Positions 11,719 to 26,545 of a stretch of DNA of 64,000 nt are shown here, in pieces (positions within the stretch are counted from its first letter, which is position 1; each line of letters begins with the position of its first letter). Position numbers and translations under genes: made by a program. Under the pieces are notes generated by a model. That model was not told the origin of the DNA. It did no database searches and saw only the letters and a program-made list of their open reading frames with translations. This DNA comes from Gerris lacustris (Eukaryota > Arthropoda > Insecta > Hemiptera > Gerridae): assembly GCA_951217055.1 (NCBI GenBank), contig OX578276.1:63190402-63254401 (forward strand), read 5' to 3'.

Positions 11719-12281
11719 ATAGACTGCCAATTAGTGTGGCACATAGCTTCCTCGCATCCTATCATGTACTTTATTGTTATATTAACATTAATATTATTGT
11801 TATATTACTTTATTGTTATATTGTTTATTTTGTAAAAACTATTAATAGTATATCTTTAACACTTCATAGCGGTGTCGCTGTTGGTTTTACTGAAAAATTG
11901 TATTTGAAAAAAATGCTTGTCTCATTGAATAGATGAAGTTAGATTTTTTTCCCGACCTAAAATTCCAAATTTAAATTTGAAGTTCACGTGTACGCGAGCG
12001 TTGCGCGTGAACGCTTGGACGGATAATGTTGTCCAACGAATTCGTCCTGAGCATTGGTAAAATGAATACATGTCTACTAAATTTCATCAAAATCGGTCAA
12101 CATTTACTCAAGTTATCGTCACACGTTTCATAATTCGCGGACACACAGACCGACAGACAGACAGACAGACAGACACGAGACCAAAAATGTTCATGGAATT
12201 TTTAAATTCGGAGACATAAAAGTTTTTCGTTCTTAAAAGTGAACACAATGCTTCCGTTACCTTCGGTAAACTCGGAAGCAA
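11719..12281 (-). repeat. R1 interspersed repeat, near full length
   Basis: It opens with ATAGACTGCCAATTAGTGTG and GCACATAGCTTCCTCGCATC. It continues through the TTTAACACTTCATAGCGGTG block, the GAACGCTTGGACGGATAA block, AAATTTCATCAAAATCGG, a (GACA)n tract at about 12151-12175, and ends with CTTCCGTTACCTTCGGTAAA followed by CTCGGAAGCAA. It is the reverse complement of 54528-55127 almost end to end. The short plus-strand frame at 11736-11936 is repeat sequence. Confidence 0.8.
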
Positions 12282-13400
12282 TAGATAAAACTACATACTT
12301 TAGAACATTCTCCTAAAAATACCATTGGACAAAACAAAGTTGCCACTTGTTCATAAGAATTTAGCTCATAATCTTTTTTTTTTTTGATAGATGAAAATTG
12401 CTTTCCTAAGAATTTCCTCTTTTATTGGGTAGAAAGTTTTAACTTTAAGACAATAGTTTATTTTAATTTTGAAGCTACGTCTAAACAATTTTAAATGAAC
12501 CAGTTTAAGTACTGAAAAATGAGTGTGTTACTGTCCAGTGGCATAACTAAATAAAATGTGTTTAAATAAATGTTTAGTTCCAGGAATAAAGAATACATAA
12601 TTATGATAAATTTAGCGCAAATAAAGATTATGAAATGTTAAGGAATAAAAGTACTTTTTGTGGTCGATCTAAAAATGTCTGCAAATTATTGGTATTCAGA
12701 ACTGGTTAATATAGCGCTGGATAATTATTAATAACAAGAATATTTAGTAGCAAACAATATAGAGGCGGCTTGGCCTGAAAATGCCTTTTACCAATAATTG
12801 TAGAGTTGAGTCAGTGTTTCGGCTAAAATTAGCCATATTATCTTGGCTTAAAGACTTTCACAAAAGGATAGAACGCTGGTAAAAAAGGTGATCAGCTGCC
12901 ACAGGACTACTAAAGCAAATAATAAATATAAAGATACCACTTGCTTACTAAAAAGTGTCAGTGTTTAAGTGTGAGTGGTAGCCACAGCTAGTGTTAGTCC
13001 TACTTTTCTATAGGAAATGGTAGACTAATCCAAATAGTAGACTCCGTTAATATCATAAGACCTAGTGTTCGTTAATTGACCCAACCTCTAATGAATTGAA
13101 AATTGAAAACCACATGGAACACATTCTACTAACTTATATAGAGTTCTTATGAACCAACACTCATTATGAGAAAATAAATATTTGAGATGTGACAAAAGTA
13201 GGATTGATTTTAAATCTCACTTACAACGTATGTGTGTGCTAAATTTGTGAATGCACTACGACCATGTGAGGTTTCGTAATTACCAAGCAAATTAATACAA
13301 GGAAAATTTAAATTTATATTTTATAATAATCCCAAGTGAAATCAAGAAATGTATTTCAGCCCTAAATTTAGTAATTGTACTAATTTGTTTTCTATTTTTT
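12282..13400. other. AT-rich DNA, no recognised feature
   Basis: No transposon ends or open frames that I can support. A good-looking splice-site pair follows at 13409-13424 (see findings). Confidence 0.45.
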
Positions 13401-14112
13401 TGTTGCAGCGTTTCTAGCAGAAAGGTATGTAAAATGTATACTGAATATAAATTTAGAAAGTTTTTAACATGTATTTATATTTTTTATTATTTTAAAGTTT
13501 AAAGTAAAAGTAAAACTTTGCTTGAACCTAAAGCTGTCCCTGTTGGAACGGTGCGTGCTTTTTTGTTTCATAGGTCTCTGTGATTTATATAATAAAAGTA
13601 GGATTTGTGGTCTTGGATATCTTTGCAACAAATCTTTACCTATCCTTACAATATAGACCTCATATTTCTTTTTGTGTTTTACAGTTTTTGTGTTTTACAA
13701 ACCCAATGTATCGCTCTCTTTTCGATTATTTGCGTTGTTATATTTAAATTAAGCAAAAAAAAAAAAAAAAAAAAAAAAAAAGAAATCATCAGGTCATCAT
13801 CACTAGCTGTAGTTGCTTTAAATGGAAAAAGAATAACTACAGATGTGGAGGAAATTAAATATTTAATTTTTAAATGATTATTTTTACTAACAAGCTATTA
13901 TAAATATGAGTTTTTTTTTATAAATTATATAATTAAAGCTACCATGTGTTTAGATGTAGGTACAGTGAAAAAACATTTCTCCTTTTTTCATAAACAATAT
14001 ATTTATATGTAAATTTTTTTGAAATTCTCAAAACATAATTACTAATTTTAATTACAGATTTATTTCCTAGTCGGTAAGATTTCAAAATAGTTAAAAAGTC
14101 TTACTATTGCAG

Positions 14113-14397
14113 GGCTTACAACAGACAAGAATATAGAGCCAATGGGGGAAGGCAAATTACAATCATATTGTGAATATGAACATAATTGCAAAGACACAAA
14201 TTCCAATCAACTTCAATTACTCTTTTAAAGAATTTATGACTCAAAACATTGGATTTGATATGCCTAAAAAAGATAAATGTGAGACATGCGTAAGTACGAT
14301 CTTGGAACTGTCACAGCTAAAGAATGTCAGAACAACCAAACCAAAAATTGAAACTGTGAATTTAGTAAAGAGAAAGAAAGTGACAAAAAAAGCTTAA
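14113..14397 (+). pseudogene. Possible transposase-like fragment with Cys pair
   Basis: A 75-residue frame (14170-14397) contains INFNYSFKEFM followed by MPKKDKCETC. The spacing PKKD-x-C-x-x-C resembles a motif I associate with uncharacterised transposon-derived proteins of arthropods, often with -YN- a few residues upstream. A different frame just upstream reads AYNRQEYRANGGRQITI after an AG at 14111-14112, so the piece looks frameshifted. The tail is Lys-rich and ends just before the TIR of element A. Function unknown; assignment tentative. Confidence 0.3.
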
Positions 14398-14443
14398 GAA
14401 TCTTTAAATGTGTTGGTTTCTGAAATTGAACTACAATAGATTA

Positions 14444-14632
14444 TGCACCTAGGGAGTAAAGTAAGCCATTATTCCCTGAGCGAAAAACTTGGTTCTTGAG
14501 GTGAAGCCGAAGGAACCATGGTCCCTAAATCCTGAGGCGAAGCCGAGGGAATAACGCCAATTAGCTCTCGAGGCACAGCCGAGGAAGATAATTATCACGA
14601 GGGGAATAATGGCACTTTACTCCTCAGGTGCA
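14444..14632. mobile_element. Palindromic MITE A, left copy
   Basis: The 189-bp unit starts TGCACCTAGGGAGTAAAGTA and ends as its near inverse (GCACTTTACTCCTCAGGTGCA), with TA on each side (14442-14443 and 14633-14634). Inside are three variants of one hairpin motif: CTTGAGGTGAAGCCGAAG, CCTGAGGCGAAGCCGAGG and CTCGAGGCACAGCCGAGG. A TA target site would suit an IS630-Tc1-mariner parent, but no transposase is linked to it here. Confidence 0.7.
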
Positions 14633-14841
14633 TACAATATTTTATCTCCAGTAGGGAGAAAATACATATTTTCATCCATAGCACAGTTTTTATTTATTAA
14701 ATAACTATAATAACAAGTTAATAAATTATTTAATAAATATTTAATAAATTATTTAATAAATTAACTATAATTGTTATTTAATAAATAACTATAATTGTTA
14801 GCACTAATAATAGCAGATATAAGAGATTCAATATTAAATAA

Positions 14842-15092
14842 TCCTGCCGTGGGATTCCGCAAGCCAAGCGAATTTCCAATGTTGAGTAGTTTAAACTTCT
14901 TTCATAACTACTTCGATTAAGTCTAACTAAACAGCAATATTCTAAAAACCCTAATCCAACTAAAATATTTCTTTTAAATTTTCTAAACTTAAAATTACAC
15001 ACTCAATGGTAGTAGTTATGAAGGAACTACGCAACATTGAACTACGAATTTCCGATGGAAATTCGCTCGGCATGTGGAACCCCGTGGCAGGA
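14842..15092. mobile_element. MITE C (Harbinger-like TAA target), nested in B
   Basis: Inverted ends TCCTGCCGTGGGATTCC at 14842 and GGAACCCCGTGGCAGGA ending at 15092, with TAA directly outside each (14839-14841, 15093-15095). Homology extends further inward (CGAATTTCCA, GTAGTT). The sequence is absent from the right copy of B, so it inserted after B. A 3-bp TAA duplication is the hallmark of PIF/Harbinger elements; no coding sequence is present. Confidence 0.7.
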
Positions 15093-15179
15093 TAATTTAA
15101 ATTTTTGCTGACTCATCAGGAGGGGTTAATGAGGTCATAAATATCCCATTTTTAATAGGGATCCCCATCTCACCGAGCT

Positions 15180-15582
15180 TGATTTTTAGGTCCAAGATTC
15201 ATTTTAATTCGTTCGAGAGTTATCGTGCTTACAAGAAATCCACTTTTCCAACATCAGACATTTCGTCATTAAAATGTTGGCTCGGCATTACGCCATGTCC
15301 TGCATCGTTTCGTCGCGTCCGACTCATCAGGGGCCCGACGATGCCCACCCAACTCTGGACCTATACCAGATCAACAAGATCAGAGACGAGCGTGCTCTCA
15401 TACCGCCATACTTGCTTGGCTGGCAAAACACATCAGCAATTTAATACCGTGTTTGCAACTGTCCAACATCAGACGTCAGATGTTGGAACAGTTCCTATGT
15501 GTCACGCTTGCGTGGCACATCCCTTGGTGTCTCTCACAAATTGTGTAGCCTACTGCAGTGTGCAAACACGGTATTAAATTGC

Positions 15583-15585
<3 letters not shown>
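15180..15585. mobile_element. Palindromic MITE D, rearranged copy, nested in B
   Basis: Its parts match the cleaner copy at 59285-59590. Examples are TTGGCTCGGCATTACGCC, CGTTTCGTCGCGTCCGACTC and GTGTCACGCTTGCGTGGCAC. The second half is itself palindromic: TTTAATACCGTGTTTGCA near 15438 is inverted at the end (TGCAAACACGGTATTAAA). A middle stretch, about 15330-15430, is not shared with the other copy. Open frames here are translated MITE. Confidence 0.65.
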
Positions 15586-15762
<177 letters not shown>

Positions 15763-16415
15763 GCTCCATTTTCATTGGAAAAATTCGTTAAAACAAATAA
15801 AAATTGGAATTAAACTCAAATAAGAGGATATTTAGATGCAGGTTATAAACAAGGTCGAAAAAACAGCGTCGCCAACCTGATTTAAACAACTTCATTACAT
15901 TAGCCACTCACTCTCTACTGTTTATAAAATAATTAAGTTGGCAATTCTTCTTTGCTCCCTACTTTTACTTTTTCTCTTTACATTTACTTTTTCTCCTTAC
16001 TTTTACTTTTCCTATACCTACTCTTAGAGTTCAGGGAAGAAATGACTTACTTTAGTCCCTCTAAACTAATCCAAAATCATAACTTTTTCTCTCTACTGGA
16101 GATAAAGAGGATTTACATGCCCTGATGTAAAAGCATCCACAATCCACAACATATTACAAAATCAAAACTTAAAGTTCATAATTGGTCTGTTTTTAATCTA
16201 TAGGTATATCGGATCTGGAACACGCTACGTCTGGCATGGGGGGAATATGCCTGAACATAATATTTATGAAGAATGCAAACAATGTTAAAAATAAAGAAGT
16301 TTACTTTGCTCGCTTGAGTTATATACATTTTTACATTTGAATTAAAATTTAATGATCTAATCAATTGAAAATTAAGAAATAAACAAATACAATGGACAAT
16401 CTTGTAGAAAATATA

Positions 16416-16652
16416 GAAAGCTCAGATTTGGGACTTGGTATCGGTAACGACAGAGAAAATCATTCTCCAGTATAGCTCAGTCTGTTAGAGCACCTGTAAC
16501 GGATATATAGGCCCGTGGTTAAAGTCCCGGTGCTGGGGTTTATTTATCTCTGTATGTCTCCCGTAGTTAATGATAATTATTGTTCGGACCAGGGGGGGTA
16601 AGTCCTGACCTGGCCACGAACTAGTATGATAGAAATAATAATAAATAAATAA
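16416..16652 (+). repeat. tRNA-derived SINE, family S1
   Basis: The tRNA-like part has an A box (TAGCTCAGTCTG, 16473-16484) and a degenerate B box (GGTTAAAGTCC, 16517-16527) at tRNA-like spacing. About 55 bp of head sequence (GGTATCGGTAACGACAGAG) also precedes the copy at 39757. After the tRNA part comes a shared TTTATCTCTGTATGTCTCC block and an (ATA/ATAA)n tail at 16631-16652. The acceptor stem does not pair and the B box lacks the invariant TTCGA, so it is not a working tRNA gene. Confidence 0.75.
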
Positions 16653-16898
16653 CACAAAGAGCCAGAGCTAGTGGACTGTAAATAGCTGTATTTTAAATAT
16701 CAAAATAAGTATAAAAGTGAGCCTATTATAATAATAAAATGTGAAATGTAAAAGCTTATAAATTAATATGGAGAGATTAGCTGTGGAGAGCTGAGAAGAG
16801 TTGAGCTGCGTTGCAGTTCCTCTCGTAACTTGGAGGAGATGGGAAGATCCCGCCAAAGCTGAGCCAAATAACTCTTCTGGACGCCAAGGAAGAGTTAA

Positions 16899-17038
16899 TA
16901 AGTATAAATATTTGCCTGGAAGCCAGGACAAATGAGCTAACCCAGATACCTGGGTTAACACGCCGAAATAAGTATAAATATTTGCCTGGAAGCCAGAACA
17001 AATGAGCTAACCTAGATAACTAGGATTAACCCGCCGAA
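16899..17038. repeat. Tandem repeat, two 70-bp units
   Basis: Two adjacent units beginning AAGTATAAATATTTGCCTGG and containing AAATGAGCTAACC. Each has its own small hairpin, for example CCCAGATACCTGGG in the first. Related CCTGGCATCCA and TGGATGCCAGG arms occur at 17165-17175 and 17194-17204, giving another short hairpin. Frames across it are not genes. Confidence 0.75.
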
Positions 17039-17644
17039 TAACAACATAAAAAGAAATAAAAGCCACTTGCTTGCTTTGAGTCAACTCAACTTCCACTTAA
17101 ACTAATCTCTGTCCAATGCCGTAGAAACTTTGATTACTAAAATTAAAAGAAAAGTCTAAATTTACCTGGCATCCATGATAAATAAATTAAACCTGGATGC
17201 CAGGGACAACTAGCACTCACAAGGGTTCTTAACTACAGAGTCATGCTTGCTAGCAGAGAAACAACAACAGACTAAAATAATTTCTTCATAGCTCTTGGAG
17301 GTGGATGTGAAGAATGACTGAACCTGGGTTTAAGGTTATGATGCGTAGCGGGTCTAGTATCTAGACGGATTTATTACATAAACTGTATAAAATATAAAAT
17401 ATTCCTATTAATTGATACACATAAAAGGATTTCAAAATGCCCTATATAAAATAGAAAAAAAAGGAGTTCAGGTTGTCCTGAACAATTATAATTTGATTTA
17501 AATTAAAATTTAATCTTTCCCTAGTATGAATACTACCTAAAACTTAAAAATTTGAATAATCAAATACAGGGATTGGCCAAAATGCAATGAGACGATCTAA
17601 AGCCATTTTTAATTGTAGTCACTCAATTGAATAGTATTTTCGTT

Positions 17645-20618
<2,974 letters not shown>

Positions 20619-20690
20619 ATCGAACCCAAAGCATGCACCTTGGTAGGTAAGCTGTTCAATTGTTCATCCTAAAGAGTTTTGGGTTGCAAC
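20619..20690 (-). repeat. tRNA-derived SINE, minus strand
   Basis: Read on the minus strand: a perfect B box (GGGTTCGATCC) preceded at tRNA-like spacing by AACAATTGAACAGC, a degenerate A-box region, and an anticodon-arm-like segment (CTTACCTACCAAGGTGCATGC). The rest of the tRNA fold is not convincing. The B-box flank CCAGTGGTGG resembles the CCAGTG next to B boxes at 40913 and 59109. Confidence 0.5.
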
Positions 20691-21063
20691 CCAATTCTTG
20701 AAATAAACCATACCTAGAATACTACTCATTAGTTAGTAGGACTACTAACTAATGAGTTAATTAAGGTGGAAATCAGGCCAAATTTTAACTAATTCAAACA
20801 ATTCATGCATTTTTATATTTAAGTTAATAGGCACTAAAACTAGCGCAAAACGCTTGATTACAATGCTCAATAGTAAGTGTATTTATGTACCAGCAAAGGA
20901 GTAAGCACAAAAGCCCTTGTCCTAGGCAGTGAAAACTTAAAGAAGGCTTTTCATTTTGGCATAATAAGTGACTTATTAGGGATTCCCTCAATTCGATCGA
21001 TAAAGGGAGGGAGTTTATATAAATTGAGTAGTGAATAAGGTAGCAATCAGGTCCTATAACATT

Positions 21064-21688
21064 ATTTTATCTCCAGTAGGGAGAAAAAAATATGATTTTG
21101 GATTAGTTTAGAGGGACTAAAGTAAGTATTTTCTTCCCAGAACTCAAAGGTAGGGATAAATAGCAAAAGTAGGGAGAAAAAGTAAAACCAGGGAGAAAAA
21201 AAAGGATTGCCAACTTAATTATTTTATAAATAGTAGACAATGAATGGCTAATGTAATGGAGTTGTTGAAATCAGGTTGGCGACACTGCTTTTTCTACCTT
21301 GTTTATCATTGTTTATAACCTTCCATTTGAGTTTAATTCAATTTTTTTTTTAATATTGAATCTGTTACATCTGCTATTAAAAGTGCTAACAATTATAGTC
21401 ATTTATTAAAATAATAAATAAAAACTGTGTAATGGATGAAAATGTGTATTTTCTACCTACTGGAGATAAAATATTGTATGTACCTCGGGTGTAAAGTGCC
21501 ATTATTCCCCTCGCGATAATTATCTTCCTCGGCTGCGCCTCAGGAGCTAATTGGCGCGGCGTTATTCCCGAGGTGCAGCCGAGGTAATTTAAGAGTAAAA
21601 TTTAGGGACCATGGTTCTTTCGGCTTCGCCTCAAGAACCAACTTTTTCGCTCAGGGAATTATGGCTTACTTTACTCCCTAGGTGCATA
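21064..21688 (-). mobile_element. Compound repeat A+B, right copy (inverted)
   Basis: B-right (21064-21474) has inverted ends TTTTATCTCCAGTAGGGAG and CTACTGGAGATAAAA. A-right (21479-21686) is palindromic like A-left and is flanked by TA at 21477-21478 and 21687-21688. This copy lacks MITEs C and D and so shows the uninterrupted structure. The order and relative orientation of A and B match the left copy, which argues that A+B moved or arose as one unit. Confidence 0.7.
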
Positions 21689-22890
21689 AATAACTATAAA
21701 TCCATTTTGTAACTTGAAATTTGAGTAAAAATGTATGGTCTAGATAGTTCTTTAGCTTACATTTTTTTGTGTTTCTTGGTGGTAATTTAAAAAACCTATT
21801 AAATTAAATTTCTACATGGCATATTCCACAGCACAGCCCGGGAATTCAGCGAAAATTGGCCTCTTGGCCATCATCAGAACATGCAATAAAATACATTAAA
21901 GAATAGTATATTATACAACTCGATAAATTTTTAAGGAGTAACGCGAAAACATATTACATTTGAAAAACAATTTTTATCATAAAAACGGCAATTTTTTCAA
22001 CTTCTAAGAACCTCAACTAAGGACCCTCTTCTAAGGACTTCTCAAGAATCTAATTTACTTATTACTTAATTTACCTTTCAACATCTATAAACGAAATTTA
22101 GAGTTTATTAAGTTTCATAAATCTCATTTTATATAAGAATCATTATCCTTTCTTCCGGCTTACACACAACTACTTGAAACGAGAAATTACAAAATATTAG
22201 GCAATGTTGAAGGTGTTATTATTTTCAGTATCAAATTATTAATTGGCATAAGTTATATATATACCATAGCCATAATTTTATTTTACGTAGGGTTATTTTG
22301 TGCCTTTTTGATAATTCTGATATATTTCGTAAAAGATTAGAGCTTTTTAGAATTTTAGTTGAGGAAGGGTATATTAAATAACTGATAACAGATAACTTCC
22401 TGTATACGAATTTTAATATTTTTAATTATTTATTATTTTTAAATGGGAATATTTGATGGGATTTTGTTAGGTCTCTTTGTAGGTGTTTAAACGGGTAAAC
22501 AGCAGTCTGATGATTTGCTTAAAAGGGGACCAACCTGGCTGTTGCCTATTAAATTTAGTGAAACGACAAGAAACCTCAATTAGCTTTGGCAGACACTAGT
22601 CCTTCCAATATTTTATTTTTTTATTTTTTTTATTGGCAGTTAGATTTTTAGGTTTCTGTTGGTGATCTCCAGTTATTTTCATTTGAGGCTAAAGGGTGTA
22701 ATTTATTTCTTTTATGAATTTTAGTGTGAGTGTAATATTTTTCTCATTTTGAGAAAAGGATGTTTTTTTTTTCAGTTCAATCTTGGGTTTTAAATTTTTA
22801 ATGTAATTTGTTGCCTTGGGATTTATACTTTAGACATTCCAATAGGATATGAGTTTTTTTTTTTTTTTTTGGATAAGTACCTATAACATA
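21689..22890. other. AT-rich DNA, no recognised feature
   Basis: No terminal repeats or coding signal recognised. Confidence 0.45.
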
Positions 22891-22891
22891 T

Positions 22892-25316
22892 CGATGGTGT
22901 CAAGCTAAAAGGGAATGACCTACTTCATAACAATTTTTCACTAGAACATTAAATTGCTTTATTTAAACCTAACTGTTTCAATTTTTAAAATAGCCCAAAG
23001 GGTTACTATTCAATAAAAATTAATAAGATTAGTGCTGAATTTAATTAAATATCTATTTGCATGAAAATATTAAAGTGATATGTTGGTTATTCCCTTTCAG
23101 CAATTCATTTCATAACCCTAATGATGGTTATTCCCCAAAATCTCGCAGTTATTCCCTTCAGTTATTCATTTCATAGAGGCATTGTTTCATCACTCATGTT
23201 GGTTATTACCTTTTTGCAGAGCAATTATAGGTGACCTATGTTGGTTATTCCCTAAAAAAATGCAATAATTCTTAATTATTTATCTTAATATTGCGATTTC
23301 AGTTATATCCTTTCAGCATTTGATTTTAAATCTGTGTCATTTGCGTATAAATGTTAAGTCCAAAAAGCTAGTTTTGAGATATCGCAATTTTAAAGTTTGG
23401 AAATTTACTGTAAATCAGGGGAATGTCTAATATTTATTTTTTGAGGTTTATCTTATTCTCCAATTTGTCTTTTATCAGGGACAAGTAACTTAAAGTTTTT
23501 TAGTAAAAATTTAACTTGAATTTTTTAAATTTAAAGTGATAAAATGCAAAAATTACCCGAGTTATGATTATTCACAAATACAACTTCATTCTTTTCAATA
23601 TTACAAAAATAGTAATGATTATATAACCATCAAATTTTAATTAGTTTCATGAGTATAATAGCCATCTAATTTAAATTTGGTGTCCAAAATGAAAAAAGAA
23701 AGGGGTGGGGGTCATAGGTGATCCTAAACAAAATGAGGGAGAGGCCAATACTAACAGATATGGAGCACATAAATCTCATTATTCTCCTGCATAATTAGTA
23801 CTAACATCTCATGATTTGTGAAATTTATTTTTTATAATTAGCTTTAAGATGCTTAACAGCGTGATGACTCCCTCCCCATACTCCATTTTGAATCACCTAT
23901 GGTCATCAATAAGTTACATGTGCTCTCTAACAAATCTAGATTGCAACTGGACAGTCGAAGCCCCACTAAGTAATTCTAATAAAGAATAAAGAGTGCAATT
24001 TTTCATAGTTCTTCAATGAATTCATCTAAAACCTTAAAAAATGTTTAATTTTAATGTGAAGAAATGTTTAAAGTTCACTAGAATATTACTGGTGGTCTCT
24101 TTATAAATTCTAGGAAAGTTCTAAGGAATGAGAGCGGGGCGGATGGGGAGGTAGCGTCGGAGCACGGAACCCCCCCCCCCCCTCCAAATCAAGAGGCACC
24201 CTCCTTTAAAACTGAAATTTAGTTCAATATTCTTTGTCACCTAATAAGTTACAGTTGTTCAAAACTTAGCCAAATGATGGTAAAATATCACAATTTATTT
24301 TGCAATGCGATAGTTAAAGTTATAATAAAATATTGGTTGTCTATAGGCCCTAAAAATTGTAAGTCGATTCCAAAGATATAAAGCACTATAAACTAACTAA
24401 GCGACTGATTACTTCCCTAGAATACTTGCACTTGCTTTCTCAGTAACAAATCAAAGGAGGGAAATAATCAAAAGAGGTTCAGAAAATCCTCCTGCATGTT
24501 TGGGCTTCTGCTGACGGATACCTACCTTCCACATCTGCCTGATAGCCCATTGTTATTATTTTAATCATTATCATTATTTTTTCGTATTCCTATCGGCGCT
24601 GCGGCACCTGATTGATACATAAGGAGCGGCAGAACGAACATCTATTACAGCATAAAGACGCTTGGTACTTTTAGTCTTGGCCTATTATTTAAAAAGTGAA
24701 AACAATACTATCACTGGCGCCGCACTAATGCATTAGCATATTGATATAAACATTTTTTGTTTATTTGTAGCACCAATTTTAATTTTTTTATGATAGGCGG
24801 CGCTTCGGGAAATTTCCCGTCTTCCCGGTGCCCCCATCCGTCCCTGAATCAGAGTTAAATATTTCTTGTAAGAACAAGCATTTCTGGTATTAATACATAA
24901 AAATCATAGAATTAAAGACAATATGTATAGTGAGGCAAACAAAATATAATTAATTTGTGGAAAGTATGTCGTCATTCTTAAATTACGACATTACTTTTGT
25001 GTAAAATCAGTTATCTCGCTCAATTTGAGTCAAGTCCAGACTTAACATATTATACACTAAAGTAACTTGTAAAGTTGTAACTCACAAAATACACAGTTGA
25101 ATAACCCCAGCTATAGATTGAATATGACAAAGCTGATTATACTAAAATGAAGAGAAAAAAATCTAGTATCCGGTACATATCATAACTCAATTTGGACATT
25201 TTTGGAGTTAACTGATTATACGCAAATCACACAGAAATATCCTCTGTTATTATGGGAAGGTAATAAGTGATTTTCCAAAAAAATGTTGGTTATTCCCTTT
25301 TAGCTTGACACCATCG
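22892..25316. mobile_element. 2.4 kb non-autonomous TIR element with subterminal repeats
   Basis: The ends are inverted: CGATGGTGTCAAGCTAAAAG at 22892 and CTTTTAGCTTGACACCATCG ending at 25316. Homology continues inward (GGGAAT-A/G-ACC). ATAT lies outside both ends; being palindromic, it is weak evidence of target duplication. Near the left end the motif GGTTATTCCCT and variants recurs near 23083, 23123, 23148, 23198 and 23239, and it also forms the inner part of the right TIR at 25285. I find no transposase frame. A GC-rich stretch at 24130-24850, with a 13-C run at 24170-24182, may be a further insertion. Confidence 0.7.
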
Positions 25317-25648
25317 ATATAGGCGAATCACTTAGTCCTATTATATAGTTGTATTGAATGCATCTTGCATGGTTACTTTTCAATCTATTAATTTTTATCC
25401 GTACGTGGTACTTTTCTTTTCCAAAACCACGGTTTAAGAGGAATCTCGACAAATTATGTGACAAAAGAGTGTTTATCTTTTTCTGGTTCTTCTTGGAAAA
25501 TATGATTATATAATATACCAAAAATTTTATTTATACCGCTTTTCTTAGAATAAAATAACTATAGGGTATCAGTATCTATCAATTTTCCTCTCTATACATC
25601 AAACTTAACTTACGTCAGACTTTTATGAAAATAACGATTAAATAACTG

Positions 25649-26185
25649 AAGGTGGGTTCACAGCTAGCAGCGGATAGGTAATTGTGGAGGCCCGAAGGGA
25701 TTCATCTATACAGCAACGCTTTAGCGGCGCCGCAGAAAGTTGGTACCAAACCAACTTTTTGCCGCTTTAAAACATGTATGAAACCTTCACTTCGTCCTCT
25801 TGTTTCCCACCTGAGTTTATATATTATTTAAATTGTTTTATTATAATATATTTCATACATTATTTTCATTATATCTGTTTCATCTCAGTTTATTCATGTT
25901 TTTTTTATCTTTATCTGTATATTATATCTGTTCTTACATTACTTTTATTAATACCTATTTCTTATTTATATATAATAAAAGTCTTTATATATAATTTTAT
26001 TATATATAAGTTGTTTTAAGGAGGAGAACTAAATTCATGTTGAAAACACGATGTTATAATTAGCTTTGTTTATCCCCGCCTTAGGTTAGGGAAACAGCGA
26101 CTCCGTCACGGCGGCTTCCAAAATATATATTGTTATCTGTATAGCCTTCCGTCCCCCACGGACCCGCTAGCTGTGAACCCACCTT
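25649..26185. mobile_element. 537-bp MITE with AAGGTGGGTTCACAGCTAGC ends
   Basis: The left end AAGGTGGGTTCACAGCTAGC is exactly inverted at the right end (25649-25668 and 26166-26185). No open frame of note lies inside; the 25774-26019 frame is a Phe/Tyr/Ile-rich translation of AT-rich DNA. I could not identify a target duplication, so the superfamily is open. Confidence 0.75.
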
Positions 26186-26480
26186 TTAAGGTAAGAAAGG
26201 TTATACTAAAATCCTCTGGGTTGTATAGTTTAATTTAATGTTTTCTTGATTAGTGTATTTTCATGTTACTTAACCTATATGTTTTGTTTATATCAGCGAT
26301 CATAGAATCCTTAAACGGAAAGATTTCCAACTCCCCTGTTTATCTACCATGTATTAGACTACTAGCGCCCCACGGGAATTTGGCGGTTAATATTGTAACT
26401 AAATCTTTTACACCATTCAAAATATTTTGAGTTTCTTAATTCAAAGAAATAAATTTATAAATTAATTTGTCAGTTTACTA

Positions 26481-26545
26481 GATTCGAACCCGGAAACTTT
26501 CGAATTCGGAGAAATCGCGCATCTCACTCAGCCACCGAGGCTGGT
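26481..26545 (-). repeat. tRNA-derived SINE, Ser/Leu-like type
   Basis: On the minus strand: GCCTCGGTGGCTGAGTGAG (A box TGGCTGAGTGAG, 26523-26534), a segment like an anticodon arm plus an extra arm, then a perfect B box GGGTTCGAATC (26481-26491). The A box and long spacing recall tRNA-Ser or tRNA-Leu. No matching acceptor stem or discriminator is visible, so I call it a SINE head rather than a gene. It differs from S1. Confidence 0.6.

Noticed and set aside
16416..16652. Functional tRNA gene at 16470, and likewise at 26481 and 39811
   Set aside because: A and B boxes are present, but there is no paired acceptor stem, and non-tRNA head and tail sequences recur in other copies, so these are SINEs.
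22900..23260. CRISPR-like array suggested by spaced GGTTATTCCCT repeats
   Set aside because: Repeats are short and unevenly spaced, the DNA is eukaryotic, and the motif matches the element's own TIR.
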